From Salminus brasiliensis (Eukaryota; Chordata; Actinopteri; Characiformes; Bryconidae), in NCBI RefSeq assembly GCF_030463535.1, contig NC_132892.1, positions 32,653,976 to 32,717,975 of the forward strand: a stretch of DNA of 64,000 nt, read 5' to 3'. Below the pieces are notes generated by a model that saw only the letters and a list, made by a program, of their open reading frames with translations, made no database searches and had not been told where the DNA came from. Position 1 is the stretch's first letter. Each line of letters opens with the position of its first letter. Positions 46,216 through 57,565 of this stretch are shown here, piece by piece. The position numbers were made by a program, and so were the translations under genes.

Positions 46216-46474
46216 TTACGTTTACATCATGGTCCAGTTCCATGCTGAGCCACCATTAGCCCCAGTTCAATTGAATCATGCCCGAGCTCACCTCTTTAAG
46301 CAGGGGTCAAGCACGGTTCCCTGATCACACTAGTCAAATGAACCTGGCTTGGGGGGGGGGAGGGGGGAGGAGGGGTGGTCTAGTCTAAGCATGTACAGCA
46401 CCTCTGTTACCATTTACGATACATACAGGATATCCATAATCAACATAACTATAATATTTTAGCTTGTCGACACA

Positions 46475-46510
<36 letters not shown>

Positions 46511-46569
46511 ATACTTTCAGTTTAAAAGAGCTGGTTGAGTTGATCAGAAAGTCATTTCTGACATTTGAA

Positions 46570-46627
46570 CCAATGGGCGTGTCAGAAACACCTCCACTAG
46601 ACCTTAAAGATTGTCTACACTATAAAG
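46570..46627 (+). promoter_or_regulatory. Core promoter of GIMAP-B: CCAAT and TATA boxes
   Basis: CCAAT at 46570-46574 and TATAAAG at 46621-46627, 101 bp upstream of the GIMAP-B ATG (46728). A start near 46650-46655 would leave a 5'UTR of about 75 nt, and no ATG lies between the TATA box and the chosen start. A classical layout for an inducible gene. Confidence 0.6.
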
Positions 46628-46727
46628 AATAACTGCTCAGACGTCTGGAGAAGATCGCAGACTTATCTCCCGTCTAATAAACGAGGCGACAGCACTTCAA
46701 CTGAGAAGAAGACGAAGGGAGAGAGAA

Positions 46728-48701
46728 ATGGCTGCAGTTGGTGAGTAAGGAAGGGCTGTGACAAATCAACTTCCTAAATCAGCTGATCTGGACATTTCTG
46801 AGTTTGATCTTGAGGGGAAACTGTTCAATCATGAAACGATCAAGCAATCAATCTACATTTCTACTGTAATACTAAAATATTACAGTATTTGATGGTGAGC
46901 TATATTGGAGAATCCGCCTGAGAATCTCAGATAAGTGATTATGTAATGTCATTTTTAACAAATTTAGCATAACAATAAACAGCAACATGTTCAAATGCCC
47001 ATCAGTAATACAGTAAACCACACGTCAGCCCTGAATCCTTCTGCAACTGGTCAGAAGGTTTACAGAGAAGAATGCAGTGGGGCTCACATAGGTGGAATGT
47101 AGGCAAGGTGGGTTCCAGGTGGGCCTGGAGGCTCTGAGTGGGTTTGTACATACGTTTTTACTGGGACCCAGTTGATCTTCCAAAATTGGGCCCCATTTGT
47201 CAGCCCACTTTCTCCATGTCTCATATGGTTCCCATCTAGGCACCAGTGTGCAGTGCACAACCCAGATAGGGCCCATGTTTAACCTCTCCTGGTCCAATCA
47301 CTGACCCTGATGGGCATCCACATATGGGGCCAACGTAGAAGTGAGTGGAAATGAGTGGAAATGATGAGCCAGTTAATTATCTAAAAAAAGCATAAAAATA
47401 AACAGCAAAAAGTTCAAATGCCCAGAAATGCTACACCTGAGTAATACAGGAAACCACACCTCCAGCCCTTAGTCCTTCTCACCGGTTCTGCAACTTGTCA
47501 GAAGGTTTAGAGAGAAGAATGCAGTCTGGCTAGACGGGACTCACAGCTTCAGAGAGTGAGATTTTTGGATTTTTAAAAATGTAGAATTAGAACAGTTGGA
47601 GAGCCATGATGGAATGGTTTCACCCATTCCAGTGTAACTAAGCTGATTTGAAGGTGGTCTTTGTTTTAACGTGCAGGTTCCGATCTGCGGATGGTGCTGC
47701 TGGGAAAGACTGGATCAGGAAAGAGTGCAGCAGGAAACACCATCCTGGGAAGACAGGAATTCAGAGTAGACGTATCATCTATGTCTGTGACCAGGATCTG
47801 TGAGAAATGTGAGGGAACAGTGGGCGGCAGGAAGATCTCGGTGGTGGACACTCCAGGCCTCCTTCACACATCACTGCCAGAAGATCAGCTGAGAGCTGAA
47901 ATAGAGCAAAGTGTGTATCTGTCTGCTCCCGGCCCTCATGTGTTCCTGCTGGTGATCAGACTGGGAGTCAGGTACACCGATGAGGAGCAGGACGCTGTGT
48001 ATTGGATTCAGAAGAACTTTGGAGAAGCAGCCTTAAAACACACTGTCGTACTCTTCACTCATGCAGACATGCTAAGGGCAGCATCAGTGGAGCAGTATGT
48101 GGAAGATGATGAGCTGCTGAAACAGCTTGTTGAAGATTGTGAGGGCAGATATCATCTCTTTGATAATGAAGACGTGGAGAACCGCTGTCAAGTCTTGGAG
48201 CTTCTGGAGAAGGCGGATGCTTTATCCAGCACATATTACACCAGTGAGATGTACCAGGCAATTCAGAAGAAGCTGGAAGAAGAAGAAGAAAAGAGGAAGC
48301 TTAAAGAGGAGGAGGAGGAGGAGGAAAGTCTAAAGAGGTGGGAGGAGCTGAGAGAGGCAGTCATTAGATTAAAGTATAAGGTAAAGAGAGAGCTGAGGAA
48401 GATCAGGTATAAAAGGATAATAAGGGACATAATGAGAAATGAAGAGAGAGAAGAGAAGCTCACAGCAGGTCTTTTTGGAACTCTTATAAATGCAACAAAA
48501 ATAGCCTTCAGAGAAGCCGAATTTGCCAAAACATTTGGAGTTGGGTTTGTTGTGGGATGTGTTTTAGGACTAGTGGAAGTTACGACTGGAATTCGGTTAT
48601 TATCCGCAATTACACCTACTGTTGCATTTGTTCTAGGAGCAGGAATAGGCTTCGCTAGTGTTCCGATCAGGCTTTACAAAAGGAGACTTAGAGGGCATTA
48701 A
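46728..48701 (+). CDS. GIMAP-B: AIG1-type GTPase with charged coil and hydrophobic tail, 345 aa
   Basis: Exon 1 46728-46740 (ATG GCT GCA GTT G, then GTGAGT), exon 2 47677-48701 after GTGCAG; phase 1, 1,038 nt in frame. P-loop GKTGSGKS (14-21), AAGNTILGR, switch VVDTPGLL (61-68), [19 protein letters not shown]4 FTHADML (131-137), RYHLFDNED, then EMYQAIQKK. Residues about 200-266 are a strongly charged Glu/Lys/Arg stretch (EEEEEEE, KYKVKRELRKIRYKR) likely to form a coiled coil. Residues 291-335 are hydrophobic (FGVGFVVGCVLGLVEV; TPTVAFVLGAGIGFAS) and could be a membrane hairpin, ending in basic RLYKRRLRGH. The start at 47691 inside exon 2 would drop only nine residues, but the upstream mini-exon matches its neighbours. 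It belongs to the GIMAP immune GTPases; exact orthology is not resolvable here. Confidence 0.93.
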
Positions 48702-48939
48702 GTCTGAGTTATTAATACCAGTACTAAATTCATACATCCAGCAGGTGGAGAGTTGTTATTTAGAGGGCTCTTATCTCACATATAAATATAATGAACAGTG
48801 TGTAAAGCTTGTAATTCAATCATAATGACAGGGATTCTCAAAGAGATCTGCCCCAGGACACTTCCCATTCCGGCCACCAGAGGACAGCATCACCAGAATT
48901 TTAGTTAATGCTCCACTTCCTGTCCCTCTCATCTGAATC

Positions 48940-49890
48940 CCACCCCCCCAGGCACATCCCATCCCCCGGACATAGCCTATCCCCCCAAACACATTCTATC
49001 CCCCTGGACACATCTTATCCCCCCGGACACATTCTATCCCTCCCAGACACATCCTATCCCCTCCAAACACATCCCATCCCCCTGGACACATCCCATCCCC
49101 CTGGACACATCCTATCCCCCCGGACACATTCTAGCCCCCGGAACACATCCTATCCCCCGCAAACATCCTATCTTCCTGGACACATCTTATCCCCCTGGAC
49201 ACATCCTATTCCCACGGACACATCCTATCCGCCTGGACACATCCTATCCGCCTGGACACATCCTATCCGCCTGGACACATCCTATCCCCCCGGACACATC
49301 CTATCCCCCTGGACACATCCTATCCCCTGGACACATCCTATCTCCCAGGACACATTCTATCCCCTGGACACATCCTATCTCCCTGGACACATCCCATCCC
49401 CCTGGACACAGTCTATCCCCCCAGACATATTCTATCCCCCTGGACACATCCTATCCCCCTGGACACAGCCTACCCCCCTGGACACATTCCATCCCCCCAT
49501 GCACCTCCTATCCCCCCGGACACATCCTATCCCCCTGGACACATCTTATCCCCCCAGACACATCCTATCCCCCTGGACACATCCTTTCCCCCCGGACACA
49601 TCCCATCCCCCCATGCACCTCCTATCCCCCTGGACACATCTTATCCCCCCGGACACATCCCATCCCCCATGCACCTCCCTATCCCCCCAGACACATCCTA
49701 CCCCCCTGGACACATCCTATCCCCCCAGACACATCCTATCCCCCAGACACATCCCATCCCCCCAGACACATCCCATGCCCCTGGACACATCCCATCCCCC
49801 CGGGCACATCCCATCCCCCCGGGCACATCCTATCCCCCCGGACACATCCCATCCCCCCGGACACATCCCATCCCTCCCAGGCACATCCCT
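48940..49890. repeat. Minisatellite, GGACACATCCTATCCCCC unit
   Basis: About 50 units of 18-20 bp, GGACACATCC(T/C)ATCCCCC with CCTGG/CCCGG/CCAGA variants. A 383-codon proline/histidine-rich frame (SYPPGHILSPWTHPIP) runs through it only because the unit length keeps several frames open. Part is repeated at 51748-52060. Confidence 0.95.
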
Positions 49891-51747
49891 AATTTTAATT
49901 TTTATTATTTTTCATAATTTCTTTTTTTACATTTTTAAATATTTACTTTATACTTTACACTTATGTCTGTGTAGTTTTTTCATACCTAATATTTACAAAC
50001 ATAATATTGGCAAACAAATCATGCAAAATATTTCTTTTAAATATATTGACATTTTATAAAGCAAACTTTTCTTTCAAAACAATTTTATTTCATGAAATCT
50101 TGAATTTTGAATACCATATACTATGTCCAAAATATTTAACCCCTTATGATTACATTTGGGCTATACGATTGACCTCCCACATATGGAAACTGTACAATTC
50201 TTGTACAACAAGACTCTTTCCACACTGTACTTTTGATTGTAATAAAATGTATCATGATTGCAACTGAAATTTCTGCTGTTATATGTCTGTTTATCTACTC
50301 ACTGTCTCATTGTTACCTCTCTCAGTTAGTCTGTCTAGTCAGTGTCTTCTTGTTACCTCTCTCAGTTTGTCTGTTTATCTAGTCACTTTCTCATTGTTAC
50401 CTTGCTCAGTTTGTGTCTGTTTATCTAGTCAGTGTCTCATTGTTACCTCGCTCAGTTTATGTGTGTCTAGTCAGTGTCTCATTGTTACCTCGCTCAGTTT
50501 ATGTGTGTCTAGTCAGTGTCTCATTGTTACCTCTCTCAGTTTATGTCTGTTTAGCTAGTCAGTGTCTTCTTGTTACCTCTCTCAGTTTATGTCTGTTTAG
50601 CTAGTCAGTGTCTCATTGTTACCTCGCTCAGTTTATGTCTGTTTAGCTAGTCAGTGTCTTCTTGTTACCTCTCTCAGTTTATGTCTGTTTAGCTAGTCAG
50701 TGTCTCATTGTTACCTCGCTCAGTTTATGTCTGTTTAGCTAGTCAGTGTCTCATTGTTACCTCGCTCAGTTTATGTCTGTTTATCTAGTCAGTGTCTCAT
50801 TGTTACCTTGCTCAGTTTATGTCTGTTTAGCTAGTCAGTGTCTCATTGTTACCTTGCTCAGTTTATGTCTGTTTAGCTAGTCAGTGTCTGAGTTACCTCG
50901 CTCAGTTTATGTCTGTTTATCTAGTCTGTGTTATTGTTACCTCTCTCAGTTTATGTCTGTTTATCTAGTCAGTGTCTCATTGTTACCTCGCTCAGTTTAT
51001 GTCTGTTTATCTAGTCAGTGTCTCATTGTTACCTCGCTCAGTTTATGTCTGTTTAGCTAGTCAGTGTCTCATTGTTACCTTGCTCAGTTTATGTCTGTTT
51101 AGCTAGTCAGTGTCTGAGTTACCTCGCTCAGTTTATGTCTGTTTATCTAGTCTGTGTTATTGTTACCTCTCTCAGTTTATGTCTGTTTAGCTAGTCAGTG
51201 TCTCATTGTTACCTTGCTCAGTTTATGTCTGTTTAGCTAGTCAGTGTCTGAGTTACCTCGCTCAGTTTATGTCTGTTTATCTAGTCTGTGTTATTGTTAC
51301 CTCTCTCAGTTTATGTCTGTTTATCTAGTCAGTGTCTCATTGTTACCTCGCTCAGTTTATGTCTGTTTATCTAGTCAGTGTCTCATTGTTACCTCGCTCA
51401 GTTTGTGTGTAGTCAGTGTCTCATTGTTACCTCGCTCAGTTTATGTGTGTCTAGTCAGTGTCTCATTGCTACCTCGCTCAGTTTATGTCTGTTTAGCTAG
51501 TCAGTGTCTTCTTGTTACCTCTCTCAGTTTATGTCTGTTTAGCTAGTCAGTGTCTTCTTGTTACCTCTCTCAGTTTATGTCTGTTTATCTAGTCAGTGTC
51601 TCATTGTTACCTCGCTCAGTTTATGTCTGTTTATCTAGTCAGTGTCTCATTGTTACCTCGCTCAGTTTATGTCTGTTTAGCTAGTCAGTGTCTCATTTTT
51701 ACCTCGCTCAGTTTATGTCTGTTTAGCTAGTCAGTGTCTCATTGTTA
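49578..51747 (+). repeat. 2,170-bp direct duplication, copy 1
   Basis: Starts ACACATCCTTTCCCCCC inside the C-rich minisatellite, crosses an AT-rich unique spacer (49890-50280) and continues into the 46-bp array. The same sequence restarts at 51748 after ATTGTTAC. The C-rich part and spacer look identical over about 700 bp in both copies. Confidence 0.93.
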
Positions 51748-54700
51748 CACATCCTTTCCCCCCGGACACATCCCATCCCCCCATGCACCTCCTATCCCCC
51801 TGGACACATCTTATCCCCCCGGACACATCCCATCCCCCATGCACCTCCCTATCCCCCCAGACACATCCTACCCCCCTGGACACATCCTATCCCCCCAGAC
51901 ACATCCTATCCCCCAGACACATCCCATCCCCCCAGACACATCCCATGCCCCTGGACACATCCCATCCCCCCGGGCACATCCCATCCCCCCGGGCACATCC
52001 TATCCCCCCGGACACATCCCATCCCCCCGGACACATCCCATCCCTCCCAGGCACATCCCTAATTTTAATTTTTATTATTTTTCATAATTTCTTTTTTTAC
52101 ATTTTTAAATATTTACTTTATACTTTACACTTATGTCTGTGTAGTTTTTTCATACCTAATATTTACAAACATAATATTGGCAAACAAATCATGCAAAATA
52201 TTTCTTTTAAATATATTGACATTTTATAAAGCAAACTTTTCTTTCAAAACAATTTTATTTCATGAAATCTTGAATTTTGAATACCATATACTATGTCCAA
52301 AATATTTAACCCCTTATGATTACATTTGGGCTATACGATTGACCTCCCACATATGGAAACTGTACAATTCTTGTACAACAAGACTCTTTCCACACTGTAC
52401 TTTTGATTGTAATAAAATGTATCATGATTGCAACTGAAATTTCTGCTGTTATATGTCTGTTTATCTACTCACTGTCTCATTGTTACCTCTCTCAGTTAGT
52501 CTGTCTAGTCAGTGTCTTCTTGTTACCTCTCTCAGTTTGTCTGTTTATCTAGTCACTTTCTCATTGTTACCTTGCTCAGTTTGTGTCTGTTTATCTAGTC
52601 AGTGTCTCATTGTTACCTCGCTCAGTTTATGTGTGTCTAGTCAGTGTCTCATTGTTACCTCGCTCAGTTTATGTGTGTCTAGTCAGTGCCTCATTGTTAC
52701 CTCGCTCAGTTTATGTGTGTCTAGTCAGTGTCTCATTGCTACCTCTCTCAGTTTATGTCTGTTTAGCTAGTCAGTGTCTTCTTGTTACCTCTCTCAGTTT
52801 ATGTCTGTTTAGCTAGTCAGTGTCTCATTGTTACCTCGCTCAGTTTATGTGTGTCTAGTCAGTGTCTCATTGTTACCTCTCTCAGTTTATGTCTGTTTAG
52901 CTAGTCAGTGTCTTCTTGTTACCTCTCTCAGTTTATGTCTGTTTAGCTAGTCAGTGTCTCATTGTTACCTCGCTCAGTTTATGTCTGTTTAGCTAGTCAG
53001 TGTCTTCTTGTTACCTCTCTCAGTTTATGTCTGTTTAGCTAGTCAGTGTCTCATTGTTACCTCGCTCAGTTTATGTCTGTTTAGCTAGTCAGTGTCTCAT
53101 TGTTACCTCGCTCAGTTTATGTCTGTTTATCTAGTCAGTGTCTCATTGTTACCTTGCTCAGTTTATGTCTGTTTAGCTAGTCAGTGTCTCATTGTTACCT
53201 TGCTCAGTTTATGTCTGTTTAGCTAGTCAGTGTCTGAGTTACCTCGCTCAGTTTATGTCTGTTTATCTAGTCTGTGTTATTGTTACCTCTCTCAGTTTAT
53301 GTCTGTTTATCTAGTCAGTGTCTCATTGTTACCTCGCTCAGTTTATGTCTGTTTATCTAGTCAGTGTCTCATTGTTACCTCGCTCAGTTTGTGTGTAGTC
53401 AGTGTCTCATTGTTACCTCGCTCAGTTTATGTGTGTCTAGTCAGTGTCTCATTGCTACCTCGCTCAGTTTATGTCTGTTTAGCTAGTCAGTGTCTTCTTG
53501 TTACCTCTCTCAGTTTATGTCTGTTTAGCTAGTCAGTGTCTTCTTGTTACCTCTCTCAGTTTATGTCTGTTTATCTAGTCAGTGTCTCATTGTTACCTCG
53601 CTCAGTTTATGTCTGTTTATCTAGTCAGTGTCTCATTGTTACCTCGCTCAGTTTATGTCTGTTTAGCTAGTCAGTGTCTCATTTTTACCTCGCTCAGTTT
53701 ATGTCTGTTTAGCTAGTCAGTGTCTCATTGTTACCTCGCTCAGTTTATGTCTGTTTATCTAGTCAGTGTCTCATTGTTACCTCGCTCAGTTTATGTCTGT
53801 TTATCTAGTCAGTGTCTCATTGTTACCTCGCTCAGTTTATGTGTGTCTAGTCAGTGTCTCATTGTTACCTCGCTCAGTTTATGTGTGTCTAGTCAGTGTC
53901 TCATTGTTACCTCGCTCAGTTTATGTGTGTCTAGTCAGTGTCTCATTGTTACCTCGCTCAGTTTATGTGTGTCTAGTCAGTGTCTCATTGTTACCTCGCT
54001 CAGTTTATGTGTGTCTAGTCAGTGTCTCATTGTTACCTCTCTCGGTTTATGTCTGTTTAGCTAGTCAGTGTCTCATTGCTACCTCTCTCGGTTTATGTCT
54101 GTTTAGCTAGTCAGTGTCTTCTTGTTACCTCGCTCGGTTTATGTCTGTTTATCTAGTCAGTGTCTCATTGTTACCTCGCTCAGTTTATGTCTGTTTATCT
54201 AGTCAGTGTCTCATTGTTACCTCGCTCAGTTTATGTCTGTTTAGCTAGTCAGTGTCTTCTTGTTACCTCTCTCAGGTTATGTCTGTTTATCTAGTCAGTG
54301 TCTCATTGTTACCTCGCTCAGTTTATGTCTGTTTATCTAGTCAGTGTCTCATTGTTACCTCACTCAGTTTCTGCCTATGTTTATGTAGTCAGTGTCTGAG
54401 TTACCTCGCTTGGTTTATGTTCTTGAGTTCTTCCTAGTTAGTCCAGTTGTCACTTTGTTTGTCTGTTTAGCTAGTCAGTGTCTCATTGTTACCTCGCTCA
54501 GTTTATGTCTGTTTAGCTAGTCAGTGTCTCATTGTTACCTCGCTCAGTTTATGTCTGTTTAGCTAGTCAGTGTCTCATTGTTACCTCGCTCAGTTTATGT
54601 CTGTTTAGCTAGTCAGTGTCTCATTGTTACCTCGCTCAGTTTATGTCTGTTTAGCTAGTCAGTGTCTCATTGTTACCTCGCTCAGTTTATATCTGTTTAT

Positions 54701-55440
54701 CTAGTCAGTGTCTGAGTTACCTCGCTCAGTTTATGTCTGTTTATCTAGTCAGTGTCTCATTGTTACCTCGCTCAGTTTATGTGTGTCTAGTCAGTGTCTC
54801 ATTGTTACCTCGCTCAGTTTATGTGTGTCTAGTCAGTGTCTCATTGTTACCTCGCTCAGTTTATGTTTGTCTAGTCAGTGTCTCATTGTTACCTCGCTCA
54901 GTTTATGTGTGTCTAGTCAGTGTCTCATTGCTACCTCTCTCAGTTTATGTCTGTTTAGCTAGTCAGTGTCTTCTTGTTACCTCGCTCAGTTTATGTCTGT
55001 TTAGCTAGTCAGTGTCTTCTTGTTACCTCGCTCAGTTTATGTGTGTTTATCTAGTCAGTGTCTCATTGTTACCTCGCTCAGTTTATGTCTGTTTATCTAG
55101 TCAGTGTCTGAGTTACCTCGCTCAGTTTATGTGTGTTTATCTAGTCAGTGTCTCATTGTTACGTTGCTCAGTTTATGTCTGTTTAGCTAGTCAGTGTCTC
55201 ATTGTTACCTCGCTCAGTTTATGTGTGTCTAGTCAGTGTCTCATTGTTACCTCGCTCAGTTTATGTCTGTTTATCTAGTCAGTGTCTGAGTTACCTCGCT
55301 CAGTTTATGTGTGTCTAGTCAGTGTCTCATTGTTACCTCGCTCAGTTTATGTGTGTCTAGTCAGTGTCTCCTTGTTACGTCACTCAGTTTCTGCCTATGT
55401 TTATCTAGTCAGTGTCTGAGTTATCTCGCTTGGTTTATGT
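50282..55440. repeat. 46-bp minisatellite, TCAGTGTCTCATTGTTACC unit
   Basis: Unit AGTCAGTGTCTCATTGTTAC, CTCGCTCAGTTTATGTCTG, TTTAGCT, with shorter GTGTGTCT variants (38 bp) and TCTTCTTGTTACC variants. It is interrupted at 51748-52440 by the duplicated C-rich repeat and spacer. At 54410-54460 the array contains TTATGTTCTTGAGTT, CTTCCTAGTTAGTCCAG, the same sequence that follows the array at 55436-55490. The SVSLLPRSVYVCL-type frames are artefacts. Confidence 0.95.
51748..53733 (+). repeat. 2,170-bp direct duplication, copy 2 (about 1,986 bp)
   Basis: Repeats copy 1 at an offset of 2,170 in the spacer and of 1,986 near its end; the shortening is a net loss of about four 46-bp units. Near identity means a recent event or an assembly artefact. 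Confidence 0.9.
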
Positions 55441-55672
55441 TCTTGAGTTTTTCCTAGTTAGACCAGTTGTCACTTTGTTTGTTTATGCCCTTAGGTTTTT
55501 CTTGTCTTAGTCTGTCTTGATAGGTTTATGCTCTTGGATTTGTCTGCTTAGTGTGTAGAAGTCCCCTTGTTCTTGTTTCTTTGTATACTGTCTTGCCTTA
55601 ATTTCACGCATCTGTAAATAAAACTACCTGCGAGTATGTCCGCTTCTGCCTCAGCAAACCTCATGATAGAAG
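55441..55672 (+). mobile_element. LTR-like 3' end
   Basis: A T/G-rich stretch, then AATAAA at about 55616, CTACCTGCGAGTATGTCCGC and GCCTCAGCAAACCTCATGATA. It resembles the 3' end of the LTR-like insert at 32318-32967 (CCTGCGAGTGTCC, GCCAGCATGACA). It is probably the end of a retroelement LTR whose 5' part is now the 46-bp array. No coding domains. Confidence 0.45.
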
Positions 55673-55679
55673 GGTTGAG

Positions 55680-56135
55680 CATAGAGTGGCAGTTCCAGCC
55701 CTTATAGACAACACAGTTCTACTAGAAAGATTAGAGAAAATAGTTGGAATCACAGGAACAGCCCTCTCATGGTTCAAACCATATCTAACTGAACACTATC
55801 AGTTCTTAAAGATAAAATATTTATCTTATAATGACACAAAAGTAAGATTAGAGTTCTGCAAGGCTATATTCTAGGGCCTCTATTATTTACATTATACATG
55901 TTACCACTTGGCTCAGTTATAAGAAGACATGACGTTAATTTCCATTGTTATGCAGATGACATACAGCTCTATACATCAGCCAAACCTGACGATAGATTTA
56001 GATTAAACAAGACTTTGTAAAGGATATAAAACTCTGGATGTCACATAACTTCTGTTTTTTACTAATTACTGTTTGTGTAAAGCCACTTTGTGACGACAAC
56101 AACAGTTATAATAAACACAATACAACTGAATTTGA
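55680..56135 (+). pseudogene. LINE (L2/Rex-type) reverse transcriptase fragment
   Basis: Translates in broken frames to LLERLEKIVGITGTALSWF and KPYLTEHYQF, then ILGPLLF-like sequence and [18 protein letters not shown], which holds the YADD catalytic box of reverse transcriptase. It ends in AAGCCACTTTGTGACGAC and AATAAACACAATACAACTGAA, a LINE 3' tail. A stop after KAIF and several indels make it inactive. Confidence 0.85.
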
Positions 56136-56377
56136 CTTGAGAAAACTAAAAGTCTTTTGATTAAATTTGATATGCCTAACATATAACATATAACATTTAA
56201 CAACACAGGACAAAATTGATTTATGTAATTTATGTAAAAATTATTTATGTAATGTGAGTCTAGACAAAGCATTAAAGTTATTTTGAGAAGTGACTGCCTG
56301 TTTCTAAGGCAAAAAAGAAAAGAATCAACTTAAGAAATTAATTTATTCCTTTATTCTACAGCTTCAAATACAAACAA

Positions 56378-56760
56378 ATGAACTTAGCTACATTCCTTAC
56401 TGAAGAGTTGGCAACACTGTTCATTCCAGCTTATTTGATGTTCAGATATGAGATCAGGACACTCATGGAAACTGGAATAATCACATCCAGAGTAGGGCAC
56501 ACCATGGAGCACCAGCACCTACATGCAGTGCATCAGCTCACCAGACAACTTTATGTCGATGCCAGCTCTCACCAAAAGTGGCCTTACAACTACCAGGAAC
56601 AGTTACCCTTGCTAGAACTCTTGACAGGCTTGTACAACCCGTGCTGCAGGAAGGAGCACCCAAGGCACATCCTTGCCTTTTTGCCAAGGCACATCAGCTC
56701 TATGTTCACAGATGGACAAATTAAGCATACTATGCATTACTATGAGTAAGTGCATACTGG
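56378..56760 (+). other. Open frame of 123 codons with a Tc1-like end; origin unclear
   Basis: Reads MNLATFLTEELATLFI onward. The last part (56685-56745; TTTTGCCAAGGCACATCAGC, TCTATGTTCACAGATGG) is Tc1 sequence out of the transposase frame, also present inverted at about 62770-62810. The first 300 bp contain a plausible protein-like stretch (MEHQHLHAVHQLTRQLYVD, CCRKEHPRH) that I do not recognise. Probably a composite transposon relic rather than a gene. Confidence 0.3.
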
Positions 56761-56875
56761 ACAATAAGCTGTATGGATGTAATATGATCTAAATATTATC
56801 TATCATTACTAGTAGTTTATCAAAATATCAATTTAATACTGAGTGGCATTGTTTTCATTGTTATTTTTGCATTCA

Positions 56876-57342
56876 GGGCACTTCCTACTTCCCTCGCTGC
56901 ACTAACCAGGGCACTTCCTACTTCCCTCACGGCACTAACCAGGGCACTTCCTACTTTCCTCGCTGCACTAACCAGGGCACTTCCTACTTCCCTCACTGCA
57001 CTAACCAGGGCACTTCCCTCACTGCACTAACCAGGGCACTGCACTCACTGCACTAACCAGGGCACTTCCTACACTTCCCTCACTGCACTAACCAGGGCAC
57101 TTCCTACACTTCCCTCACTGCACTAACCAGGGCACTTCCTACAACTTCCTTACTGCACTAACCAGAGCACTCCCTACTTACTTCACTGCACTAACCAGGA
57201 CACTTCCTACAACTTCCTTACTGCACTAACCAGGGCACTTCCTTACTCCCTCACTGCACTAACCAGGGCACTTCCTTACTCCTTCACTGCACTAACCAGG
57301 GCACTTCCTTACTCCTTCACTGCACTAACCAGGGCACTTCTA
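56876..57342. repeat. Minisatellite, AACCAGGGCACTTCCTAC unit
   Basis: About 14 units of 27-36 bp: CACTGCACTAACCAGGGCAC followed by TTCCTACTTCCCT with length variants. Confidence 0.93.
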
Positions 57343-57565
57343 ATGGTGGGGCATGATTTTTTGTACACTATTTAGTATGCACAGACAAATTTTAGTTCTA
57401 TATTTTTGATAATCTGTTTATTAATTGAGCTTCAGTAGAGCAAACTTTTGTCAATATTTATAAAATTTTAAAATAAAATATAATGTATAATTTTTTTCAT
57501 GTTTTAAATATAACTATTATCAGCCAGTTAGCTATTAACAGCCTCTTATTGTGCCATTTCTACTT

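Noticed and set aside
48908-52229. Proline/histidine-rich 383-codon frame and similar ones
   Set aside because: The 18-20 bp minisatellite keeps several frames open at once; no start context, splice site or unique sequence supports a protein.
50283-55278. SVSLLPRSVYVCL-repeat frames of about 80-114 codons
   Set aside because: Same cause: 46-bp tandem repeat read in rotating frames.
50282-55440. CRISPR-like array (regular repeats with spacers)
   Set aside because: There are no unique spacers; repeats are contiguous, the context is eukaryotic and no cas genes are present.
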